DNA of 64,000 nucleotides from Hippophae tibetana. Lineage: Eukaryota; Streptophyta; Magnoliopsida; Rosales; Elaeagnaceae. The position numbers were made by a program, and so were the translations under genes. The stretch covers positions 34,191,843-34,255,842 of the forward strand of contig CM072810.1 of the NCBI GenBank assembly GCA_037013495.1, written 5' to 3'. The first letter of the stretch is position 1. Every line of letters starts with the position of its first letter. The notes below the pieces were generated by a model that was given only the letters and a program-made list of their open reading frames with translations, searched no databases and was not told the origin of the DNA. Shown here piece by piece: positions 49,550-61,900 of this stretch.

Positions 49550-52500
49550 ACAATTGTTAGAAATGATGACTCTAATACCAATGAAGAGAAATAGGATCTA
49601 CTTTAACAGAGATTTACTAAATTTCTTAGATAGAATTAACCCTTTTTTAGGGGTTTTAGGAAAAAATAATCCGAGCTCTAAAATGATTATTTCAATGAAT
49701 TTAGAGTTGTACTTCTTCCAAACAACATGAAATATTTTGCAAACCACTCATATAGGTATTTGAGCTAAAAAAATAAATCTAGAAATACGAAGGTGACCAA
49801 AATTTTTGAACGCTATATCAAGCAAGAGTGTGAAACTTGGAACAAATTCTAATCATGTTTTTCAAACATTATCCACTACTCGTACAATTTGGGTGGACCT
49901 ATCAGGAAAGAGAAGTAGATTGAGAAATTCCTTACTAGCTTACCTTATCATTTTCAAGCAAAAGTTACCTTGCTTAAATACATGAAATATCCTTGTGAAC
50001 TTACTATTAAATGAATCACTTGGGCAAGTTTTCGAACTGCATCACTTGTATCCAATATGTCAGCCATCCACTTTCGAGGACGGAAAGAGCTTGGCTTTAT
50101 AGACATCAAGGATAGTGGTCTTAGCGAAGATCGTTTTGACACAATTGTCAGAAATGATGACTCTAATACCAATGAAGAGAAATGGGATCTACTTTCCCAG
50201 AGATTTACTAAATTTCTTAGATAGAATTAACCCTTTTTTAGGGGTTTTAGAAAAAAATAATCCCAGCTCTAAAATGATTATTTCAATGAATTTAGAGTTG
50301 TACTTCTTCCAAACAACATGAAATATTTTGCAGACCACTCATATAGGTATTTGAGCTACAAAATAAACCTAGAACTACGAATTGATTAAAAATATTGAAC
50401 TCTATATCAAGCAAGAGGATGAAACTTTGACCAAATTCTAATCATGTTTTTCAAACATTATCAACTACTCGTACAATTTGGGTGGACCTATCAGGAAAGA
50501 GAAGTAGATTGAGAAAATCCTTGCAAGCTTACCTTATCATTTTCTAGCAAAAGTTACCTGGTTTAAATACATGAAAAATCCTTGTGAACTTACTATTAAA
50601 TGAATCACTTGGGCAAGTATTCGAACTGCATCACTTGTATCCAATATGTCACCATCCACTTTCGATGACGGAAAGAGCTTGGTTTAATAGACATCAAGGA
50701 TAGTGGTCTTAGTGAAGATCTTTTTGGCACAATTGTTGGGAATGATGACTCTAATACCAATGAAGAGAAATGAGATCTACTTTCCAGGAGATTTACTAAA
50801 TTTCTTAGATTGAATTAACCCTTTTTTAGGGGTTTTTGAAAAAAATAATCGGAGCTCTAAAATGATTATTTCAATGAATTTAGAGATGTACTTCTTCCAA
50901 ACAACTTTAAATATTTTGCAGACCACTCATATAGGTGTTTGAGCTGCAAAATAAACCTAGAACTGCGATGTTGACAGAAAATATTGGACGCTATATCAAG
51001 CAAGAGTATGAAACTTGGAACAAATTCTAATCATGTTTTTCAAACATTATCAACTATTCGTACAAATTTGGTGGAACTATCAGGAAAGAGAAGTAGATTG
51101 AGAAATTCTTTACTAGCTTACCTTATCATTTTCAAGCAAAAGTTACTTTGCTTAAATACATGAAAAATCCTTGTGAACTTACTATTAAATGAATCACTTG
51201 GGCAAGTATTCGAACTGCATCACTTGTATCCAATATGTCAGCCATCCACTTTCGAGGACGGCAAGAGCTTGGCTTTATAGACATCAAGGATAGTGGTCTT
51301 AGCAAAGATCTTTTTGACACAATTGTTAGAAATGATGACTCTAATACCAATGAAGAGAAATAGGATCTACTTTAACAGAGATTTACTAAATTTCTTAGAT
51401 AGAATTAACCCTTTTTTAGGGGTTTTAGGAAAAAATAATCCGAGCTCTAAAATGATTATTTCAATGAATTTAGAGTTGTACTTCTTCCAAACAACATGAA
51501 ATATTTTGCAAACCACTCATATAGGTATTTGAGCTAAAAAAATAAATCTAGAAATACGAAGGTGACCAAAATTTTTGAACGCTATATCAAGCAAGAGTGT
51601 GAAACTTGGAACAAATTCTAATCATGTTTTTCAAACATTATCCACTACTCGTACAATTTGGGTGGACCTATCAGGAAAGAGAAGTAGATTGAGAAATTCC
51701 TTACTAGCTTACCTTATCATTTTCAAGCAAAAGTTACCTTGCTTAAATACATGAAAAATCCTTGTGAACTTACTATTAAATGAATCACTTGGGCAAGTTT
51801 TCGAACTGCATCACTTGTATCCAATATGTCAGCCATCCACTTTCGAGGACGGCAAGAGCTTGGCTTTATAGACATCAAGGATAGTGGTCTTAGCAAAGAT
51901 ATTTTTGACACAATTGTTAGAAATGATGACTCTAATACCAATGAGGAGAAATAGGATCTACTTTAACAGAGATTTACTAAATTTCTTAGATCGTATTAAC
52001 CCTTTTTTAGGGGTTTTAGGAAAAAATAATCCGAGCTCTAAAATGATTATTTCAATGAATTTAGAGTTGTACTTCTTCCAAACAACATGAAATATTTTGC
52101 AGACCACTCATATAGGTATTTGAGCTACAAAATAAACCTAGAACTACGAATTGATTAAAAATATTGAACTCTATATCAAGCAAGAGGATGAAACTTTGAC
52201 CAAATTCTAATCATGTTTTTCAAACATTATCAACTACTCGTACAATTTGGGTGGACCTATCAGGAAAGAGAAGTAGATTGAGAAAATCCTTGCAAGCTTA
52301 CCTTATCATTTTCTAGCAAAAGTTACCTGGTTTAAATACATGAAAAATCCTTGTGAACTTACTATTAAATGAATCACTTGGGCAAGTATTCGAACTGCAT
52401 CACTTGTATCCAATATGTCACCATCCACTTTCGATGACGGAAAGAGCTTGGTTTAATAGACATCAAGGATAGTGGTCTTAGTGAAGATCTTTTTGGCACA

Positions 52501-53087
52501 ATTGTTGGGAATGATGACTCTAATACCAATGAAGAGAAATGAGATCTACTTTCCAGGAGATTTACTAAATTTCTTAGATTGAATTAACCCTTTTTTAGGG
52601 GTTTTTGAAAAAAATAATCGGAGCTCTAAAATGATTATTTCAATGAATTTAGAGATGTACTTCTTCCAAACAACTTTAAATATTTTGCAGACCACTCATA
52701 TAGGTGTTTGAGCTGCAAAATAAACCTAGAACTGCGATGTTGACAGAAAATATTGGACGCTATATCAAGCAAGAGTATGAAACTTGGAACAAATTCTAAT
52801 CATGTTTTTCAAACATTATCAACTACTCGTACAATTTGGGTAGAACTATCAGGAAAGAGAAATAGATTGAGAAATTCCTTACTAGCTTACCTTATCATTT
52901 TCAAGCAAAAGTTACCTTGCTTAAATACATGAAAAATCCTTGTGAACTTACTATTAAATGAATAACTTGGGCAAGTATTCGAACTGCATCACTTGTATCC
53001 AATATGTCAGCCGTCCACTTTTGAGGACGGCAAGAGCTTGGCTTTATAGACATCAAGGATAGTGGTCTTAGCGAAGATCGTTTTGAC
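49550..53087. repeat. B-D'-E / B-B-E trimers, 1,769-bp period
   Basis: Units start at 49550 and 51319, with the next phase at 53088 (1,769 bp each). The two E units (50729, 52498) share the private gttgggaatgatg, and both preceding tails have cctggtttaaatac, so they are copies of each other. The middle units differ: 50141 is D', but 51910 is a HOR-1 type B head (gatatttttgac, cttagatcgtatt, private gaggagaaatagg) joined to a D' tail (gcagacc, gaattgatt). This implies replacement of part of the middle monomer after or during duplication. Confidence 0.85.
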
Positions 53088-54857
53088 ACAATTGTCAGAA
53101 ATGATGACTCTAATACCAATGAAGAGAAATGGGATCTACTTTCCCAGAGATTTACTAAATTTCTTAGATAGAATTAACCCTTTTTTAGGGGTTTTAGAAA
53201 AAAAAAATCCCAGCTCTAAAATGATTATTTCAATGAATTTAGAGTTGTACTTCTTCCAAACAACATGAAATATTTTGTAGACCACTCATATAGGTATTTG
53301 AGCTAAAAAAATAAATCTAGAAATACGAAGGTGACCAAATTTTTTGAACGCTATATCAAGCAAGAGTGTGAAACTTGGAACAAATTCTAATCATGTTTTT
53401 CAAACATTATCAACTACTCGTACAATTTGGGTGGACCTATCAGGAAAGAGAAGTAGATTGAGAAATTCCTTAGTAGCTTACCTTATCATTTTCAAGCAAA
53501 AGTTACCTTGCTTAAATACATGAAAAATCCTTGTGAACTTACTATTAAATGAATCACTTGGGCAAGTTTTCGATCTGCATCACTTGTATCCAATATGTCA
53601 GCCATCCACTTTCGAGGACGGAAAGAGCTTGGCTTTATAGACATCAAGGATAGTGGTCTTAGCGAAGATGTTTTTGACACACTTGTTAGAAATGATGACT
53701 CTAATACCAATGAAGAGAAATGGGATCTACTTTCGCAGAGATTTACTAAATTTCTTCGATAGAATTAACCCTTTTTAAGGGTTTTAGAAAAACATAATCC
53801 GAGCTCTAAAATGATTATTTCAATGAATTTAGAGTTGTACTTCTTCCAAACAACATGAAATATTTTGCAAACCACTCATATAGGTATTTGAGCTACAAAA
53901 TAAACCTAGAACTGCGAAGTTGACCAAAAATATTGAACACTATATCAAGCAAGAGTATGAAACTTGGAACAAATTCTAATCATGTTTTTCAAACATTATC
54001 AACTACTCGTACAATTTGGGTAGAACTATCAGGAAAGAGAAATAGATTGAGAAATTCCTTACTAGCTTACCTTATCATTTTCAAGCAAAAGTTACCTTGC
54101 TTAAATACATGAAAAATCCTTGTGAACTTACTATTAAATGAATCACTTGGGCAAGTATTCGAACTGCATCACTTGTATCCAATATGTCAGCCGTCCACTT
54201 TCGAGGACGGCAAGAGCTTGGCTTTATAGACATCAAGGATAGTGGTCTTAGCGAAGATCGTTTTGACACAATTGTCAGAAATGATGACTCTAATACCAAT
54301 GAAGAGAAATGGGATCTACTTTCCCAGAGATTTACTAAATTTCTTAGATAGAATTAACTCTTTTTTAGGGGTTTTAGAAAAAAATAATCCCAGCTCTAAA
54401 ATGATTATTTCAATGAATTTAGAGTTGTACTTCTTCCAAACAACATGAAATATTTTGCAGACCACTCATATAGGTATTTGAGCTACAAAATAAACCTAGA
54501 ACTACGAAGTTGATTAAAAATATTGAACTCTATATCAAGCAAGAGGATGAAACTTTGACCAAATTCTAATCATGTTTTTCAAACATTATCAACTACTCGT
54601 ACAATTTGGGTGGAACTATCAGGAAAGAGAAGTAGATTGAGAAATTCCTTACTAGCTTACCTTATCATTTTCAAGCAAAAGTTACCTTGCTTAAATACCT
54701 GAAAAATCCTTGTGAACTTACTGTTAAATGAATCACTTGGGCAAGTATTCAAACTGCATCACTTGTATCCAATATGTCAGCCATCCAATTTCGAGGACGG
54801 CAAGAGCTTGGCTTTATAGACATCAATGATGGTGGTCTTAGCAAAGATCTTTTTGAC
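53088..54857. repeat. D'/B-C-D return to HOR-1 (monomers 91-93)
   Basis: Monomer 91 (53088) starts as D' (ttttagaaaaaaaaaatccc, ttgtagacc) and switches to a B tail at gctaaaaaaataaatctag between 53280 and 53308. It then runs into C (53679) and D (54268) of the A-B-C-D family. This is the right-hand boundary of the E/F-rich HOR-2 domain. The C unit is preceded by a private cgatctgcatc. The D tail here is the aaatacctgaaaaatcc form leading to A, as in the 10-17 kb block. Confidence 0.82.
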
Positions 54858-57800
54858 ACAATTGTTAGAAATGATGATTCTAATACCAATGAAGAGAAAT
54901 GGGATCTACTTTCCCAGAGATTTACTAAATTTCTTAGATAGAATTAACCCTTTTTTAGGGGTTCTAGAAAAAAATAATCCCAGCTCTAAAATGATTATTT
55001 CAATGAATTTAGAGTTGTACTTTTTCCAAACAACATGAAATATTTTGCAGACCACTTATATAGGTATTTGAGCTACAAAATAAATCTAGAACTACGAAGT
55101 TGATTAAAAATATTGAACTCTATATCAAGCAAGAGGATGAAACTTTGACCAAATTCTAATCATGTTTTTCAAACATTATCAACCACTCGTACAATTTGGG
55201 TGGACCTATCAGGAAAGAGAAGTAGATTGAGAAATTCCTTGCAAGCTTACCTTATCATTTTCTAGCAAAAGTTACCTGGCTTAAATACATGAAAAATCCT
55301 TGTGAACTTACTATTAAATGAATCACTTGGGCAAGTATTCGAACTGCATCACTTGTATCCAATATGTCAGCCATCCACTTTCGAGGACGGCAAGAGCTTG
55401 GCTTTATAGACATCAAGGATAGTGGTCTTAGCGAAGATCGTTTTGACACAATTGTCAGAAATGATGACTCTAATACCAATGAAGAGAAATGGGATCTACT
55501 TTCCCAGAGATTTACTAAATTTCTTAGATAGAATTAACTCTTTTTTAGGGGTTTTAGAAAAAAATAATCCCAGCTCTAAAATGATTATTTCAATGAATTT
55601 AGAGTTGTACTTCTTCCAAACAACATGAAATATTTTGCAGAGCACTCATATAGGTATTTGAGCTAAAAAAATAAATCTAGAAATACGAAGGTGACCAAAT
55701 TTTTTGAACGCTATATCAAGCAAGAGTGTGAAACTTGGAACAAATTCTAATCATGTTTTTCAAACATTATCAACTACTCGTACAATTTGGGTGGACCTAT
55801 CAGGAAAGAGAAGTAGATTGAGAAATTGCTTACTAGCTTACCTTATCATTTTCAAGCAAAAGTTACCTTGCTTAAATACATGAAAAATCCTTGTGAACTT
55901 ACTATTAAATGAATCACTTGGGCAAGTTTTCGAACTGCATCACTTGTATCCAATATGTCAGCCATCCACTTTCGAGGACGGAAAGAGCTTCGCTTTATAG
56001 ACATCAAGGATAGTGGTCTTAGCGAAGATGTTTTTGACACACTTGTTAGAAATGATGACTCTAATACCAATGAAGAGAAATGGGATCTACTTTCGCAGAG
56101 ATTTACTAAATTTCTTGGATAGAATTAACTCTTTTTAAGGGTTTTAGAAAAACATAATCCGAGCTCTAAAATGATTATTTCAATGAATTTAGAGTTGTAC
56201 TTCTTCCAAACAACATGAAATATTTTGCAGACCACTCATATAGGTATTTGAGCTACAAAATAAACCTAGAACTACGAAGTTGATTAAAAATATTGAACTC
56301 TATATCAAGCAAGAGGATGAAACTTTGACCAAATTCTAATCATGTTTTTCAAACATTATCAACTACTCGTACAATTTGGGTGGAACTATCAGGAAAGAGA
56401 AGTAGATTGAGAAATTCCTTACTAGCTTACCTTATCATTTTCAAGCAAAAGTTACCTTGCTTAAATACCTGAAAAATCCTTGTGAACTTACTGTTAAATG
56501 AATCACTTGGGCAAGTATTCAAACTGCATCACTTGTATCCAATATGTCAGCCATCCAATTTCGAGGACGGCAAGAGCTTGGCTTTATAGACATCAATGAT
56601 GGTGGTCTTAGCAAAGATCTTTTTGACACAATTGTTAGAAATGATGACTCTAATACCAATGAAGAGAAATGGGATCTACTTTCCCAGAGATTTACTAAAT
56701 TTCTTAGATAGAATTAACCCTTTTTTAGGGGTTCTAGAAAAAAATAATCCCAGCTCTAAAATGATTATTTCAATGAATTTAGAGTTGTACTTTTTCCAAA
56801 CAACATGAAATATTTTGCAGACCACTTATATAGGTATTTGAGCTACAAAATAAATCTAGAACTACGAAGTTGATTAAAAATATTGAACTCTATATCAAGC
56901 AAGAGGATGAAACTTTGACCAAATTCTAATCATGTTTTTCAAACATTATCAACCACTCGTACAATTTGGGTGGACCTATCAGGAAAGAGAAGTAGATTGA
57001 GAAATTCCTTGCAAGCTTACCTTATCATTTTCTAGCAAAAGTTACCTGGCTTAAATACATGAAAAATCCTTGTGAACTTACTATTAAATGAATCACTTGG
57101 GCAAGTATTCGAACTGCATCACTTGTATCCAATATGTCAGCCATCCACTTTCGAGGACGGCAAGAGCTTGGCTTTATAGACATCAAGGATAGTGGTCTTA
57201 GCGAAGATCGTTTTGACACAATTGTCAGAAATGATGACTCTAATACCAATGAAGAGAAATGGGATCTACTTTCCCAGAGATTTACTAAATTTCTTAGATA
57301 GAATTAACTCTTTTTTAGGGGTTTTAGAAAAAAATAATCCCAGCTCTAAAATGATTATTTCAATGAATTTAGAGTTGTACTTCTTCCAAACAACATGAAA
57401 TATTTTGCAGAGCACTCATATAGGTATTTGAGCTAAAAAAATAAATCTAGAAATACGAAGGTGACCAAATTTTTTGAACGCTATATCAAGCAAGAGTGTG
57501 AAACTTGGAACAAATTCTAATCATGTTTTTCAAACATTATCAACTACTCGTACAATTTGGGTGGACCTATCAGGAAAGAGAAGTAGATTGAGAAATTCCT
57601 TACTAGCTTACCTTATCATTTTCAAGCAAAAGTTACCTTGCTTAAATACATGAAAAATCCTTGTGAACTTACTATTAAATGAATCACTTGGGCAAGTTTT
57701 CGAACTGCATCACTTGTATCCAATATGTCAGCCATCCACTTTCGAGGACGGAAAGAGCTTCGCTTTATAGACATCAAGGATAGTGGTCTTAGCGAAGATG

Positions 57801-58397
57801 TTTTTGACACACTTGTTAGAAATGATGACTCTAATACCAATGAAGAGAAATGGGATCTACTTTCGCAGAGATTTACTAAATTTCTTGGATAGAATTAACT
57901 CTTTTTAAGGGTTTTAGAAAAACATAATCCGAGCTCTAAAATTATTATTTCAATGAATTTAGAGTTGTACTTCTTCCAAACAACATGAAATATTTTGCAA
58001 ACCACTCATATAGGTATTTGAGCTACAAAATAAACCTAGAACTGCGAAGTTGACCAGAAATATTGAACACTATATCAAGCAAGAGTATGAAACTTGGAAC
58101 AAACTCTAATCATGTTTTTCAAACATTATCAACTACTCGTACAATTTGGGTAGAACTATCAGGAAAGAGAAATAGATTGAGAAATTCCTTACTTGCTTAC
58201 CTTATCATTTTCAAGCAAAAGTTACCATGCTTAAATACATGAAAAATCCTTGTGAACTTACTATTAAATGAATCACTTGGGCAAGTATTCGAACTGCATC
58301 ACTTGTATCCAATATGTCAGCCGTCCACTTTCGAGGACGGCAAGAGCTTGGCTTTATAGACATCAAGGATAGTGGTCTTAGCGAAGATCGTTTTGAC
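54858..58397. repeat. A-D/B-C trimer HOR, 1,770-bp period, two copies
   Basis: Copies begin at 54858 and 56628 (1,770 bp). Shared private markers: caaccactcgtac in both A tails, gcagagcactc in both D/B chimeras, and ccatccactttcg with gaaagagcttcgc before both C units. In the first copy C (56039) continues into a D-type tail (gaactacgaagttgatt, aaatacctg) leading to A. In the second, C (57809) has the normal C tail leading to D (58398). The arrangement matches the islands at 17107 and 28904, which contain only one copy of the trimer. Confidence 0.88.
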
Positions 58398-58986
58398 ACA
58401 ATTGTCAGAAATGATGACTCTAATACCAATGAAGAGAAATGGGATCTACTTTCCCAGAGATTTACTAAATTTCTTAGATAGAATTAACTCTTTTTTAGGG
58501 GTTTTAGAAAAAAATAATCCCAGCTCTAAAATGATTATTTCAATGAATTTAGAGTTGTACTTCTTCCAAACAACATGAAATATTTTGCAGACCACTCATA
58601 TAGGTATTTGAGCTACAAAATAAACCTAGAACTACGAAGTTGATTAAAAATATTGAACTCTATATCAAGCAAGAGGATGAAACTTTGACCAAATTCTAAT
58701 AATGTTTTTCAAACATTATAAACTACTCGTACAATTTGGGTGGACCTATCAGGAAAGAGAAGTAGATTGAGAAAATCCTTGCAAGCTTACCTTATCATTT
58801 TCTAGCAAAAGTTACCTGGCTTAAATACATGAAAAATCCTTGTGAACTTACTATTAAATGAATCACTTGGGCAAGTATTCGAACTGCATCACTTGTATCC
58901 AATATGTCACCATCCACTTTCGATGATGGAAAGAGCTTGGCTTAATAGACATCAAGGATAGTGGTCTTAGTGAAGATCTTTTTGGC
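58398..58986. repeat. D monomer linking HOR-1 to HOR-2 (monomer 100)
   Basis: D head (attgtcagaaatg, aactctttttt), preceded by the gccgtcc/ggacggc inverted repeat. The tail is like those of the D units at 19468, 31855 and 33625 (tctaataatg, actataaactactcg, HindIII-type gcaagctt) and ends with ccatccactttcgatgatgg, leading into E at 58987. This reproduces the D-to-E transition seen at 19468-20056. Confidence 0.82.
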
Positions 58987-61900
58987 ACAATTGTTAGGAA
59001 TGATGACTCTAATAACAATGAAGAGAAATGGGATCTACTTTCCAGGAGATTTACTAAATTTCTTAGATTGAATTAACCCTTTTTTAGGGGTTTTAGAAAA
59101 AAATAATCGGAGCTCTAAAATGATTATTTCAATGAATTTAGAGATGTACTTCTTCCAAACAACTTTAAATATTTTGCAGACCACTCATATAGGTGTTTGA
59201 GCTGCAAAATAAACCTAGAACTGCGATGTTGACAGAAAATATTGGACGCTATATCAAGCAAGAGTATGAAACTTGGAACAAATTCTAATCATGTTTTTCA
59301 AACATTATCAACTATTCGTACAATTTTGGTGGAACTATCAGGAAAGATAAGTAGATTGAGAAATTCTTTACTAGCTTACCTTATCATTTTCAAGCAAAAG
59401 TTACTTTGCTTAAATACATGAAAAATCCTTGTGAACTTACTATTAAATGAATCACTTGGGCAAGTATTCGAACTGCATCACTTGTATCCAATATGTCAGC
59501 CATCCACTTTCGAGGACGGCAAGAGCTTGGCTTTATAGACATCAAGGATAGTGGTCTTAGCAAAGATCTTTTTGACACAATTGTTAGAAATGATGACGCT
59601 AATACCAATGAAGAGAAATAGGATCTACTTTAACAGAGATTTACTAAATTTCTTAGATAGAATTAACCCTTTTTTAGGGGTTTTAGGAAAAAATAATCCG
59701 AGCTCTAAAATGATTATTTCAATGAATTTAGAGTTGTACTTCTTCCAAACAACATGAAATATTTTGCAAACCACTCATATAGGTATTTGAGCTAAAAAAA
59801 TAAATCTAGAAATACGAAGGTGACCAAAATTTTTGAACGCTATATCAAGCAAGAGTGTGAAACTTGGAACAAATTCTAATCATGTTTTTCAAACATTATC
59901 CACTACTCGTACAATTTGGGTGGACCTATCAGGAAAGAGAAGTAGATTGAGAAATTCCTTACTAGCTTACCTTATCATTTTCAAGCAAAAGTTACCTTGC
60001 TTAAATACATGAAAAATCCTTGTGAACTTACTATTAAATGAATCACTTGGGCAAGTTTTCGAACTGCATCACTTGTATCCAATATGTCAGCCATCCACTT
60101 TCGAGGACGGAAAGAGCTTGGCTTTATAGACATCAAGGATAGTGGTCTTAGCGAAGATCTTTTTGACACAATTGTTAGAAATGATGACTCCAATACCAAT
60201 GAAGAGAAATGGGATCTACTTTCCCACAGATTTACTAAATTTCTTAGATAGAATTAACCCTTTTTTAAGGGTTTTAGAAAAACATAATCCGAGTTCTAAA
60301 ATGATTATTTCAATGAATTTAGAGTTGTACTTCTTCCAAACAACATGAAATATTTTGCAAACCACTCATATAGGTATTTGAGCTACAAAATAAACCTAGA
60401 ACTGCGAAGTTGACCAGAAATATTGAACACTATATCAAGCAAGAGTATGAAACTTGGAACAAATTCTAATCATGTTTTTCAAACATTATCAACTACTCGT
60501 ACAATTTGGGTAGAACTATCAGGAAAGAGAAATAGATTGAGAAATTCCTTACTAGCTTACCTTATCATTTTCAAGCAAAAGTTACCTTGCTTAAATACAT
60601 GAAAAATCCTTGTGAACTTACTATTAAATGAATCACTTGGGCAAGTATTCGAACTGCATCACTTGTATCCAATATGTCAGCCGTCCACTTTTGAGGACGG
60701 CAAGAGCTTGGCTTTATAGACATCAAGGATAGTGGTCTTAGCGAAGATCGTTTTGACACAATTGTCAGAAATGATGACTCTAATACCAATGAAGAGAAAT
60801 GGGATCTACTTTCCCAGAGATTTACTAAATTTCTTAGATAGAATTAACCCTTTCTTAGGGGTTTTAGAAAAAAATAATCCCAGCTCTAAAATGATTATTT
60901 GAATGAATTTAGAGTTGTACTTCTTCCAAACAACATGAAATATTTTGCAGACCACTCATATAGGTATTTGAGCTACAAAATAAACCTAGAACTACGAATT
61001 GATTAAAAAAATTGAACTCTATATCAAGCAAGAGGATGAAACTTTGACCAAATTCTAATCATGTTTTTCAAACATTATCAACTACTCGTACAATTTGGGT
61101 GGACCTATCGGGAAAGAGAAGTAGATTGAGAAAATCCTTGCAAGCTTACCTTATCATTTTCTAGCAAAAGTTACCTGGCTTAAATACATGAAAAATCCTT
61201 GTGAACTTACTATTAAATGAATCACTTGGGCAAGTATTCGAACTGCATCACTTGTATCCAATATGTCACCATCCACTTTGGATGACGGAAAGAGCTTGGT
61301 TTAATAGACATCAAGGATAGTGGTCTTAGTGAAGATCTTTTTGGCACAATTGTTAGGAATGATGACTCTAATACCAATGAAGAGAAATGGGATCTACTTT
61401 CTAGGAGATTTACTAAATTTCTTAGATTGAATTAACCCTTTTTTAGGGGTTTTTGAAAAAAATAATCGGAGCTCTAAAATGATTATTTCAATGAATTTAG
61501 AGATGTACTTCTTCCAAACAACTTTAAATATTTTGCAGACCACTCATATAGGTGTTTGAGCTGCAAAATAAACCTAGAACTGCGATGTTGACAGAAAATA
61601 TTAGACGCTATATCAAGCAAGAGTATGAAACTTGGAACAAATTCTAATCATGTTTTTCAAACATTATCAACTATTCGTACAATTTTGGTGGAACTATGAG
61701 GAAAGAGAAGTAGATTGAGAAATTCTTTACTAGCTTACCTTATCATTTTCAAGCAAAAGTTACCTTGCTTAAATACATGAAAAATCCTTGTGAACTTACT
61801 ATTAAATGAATCACTTGGGCAAGTATTCGAACTGCATCACTTGTATCCAATATATCAGCCATCCACTTTCGAGGACGGCAAGAGCTTGGCTTTATAGACA

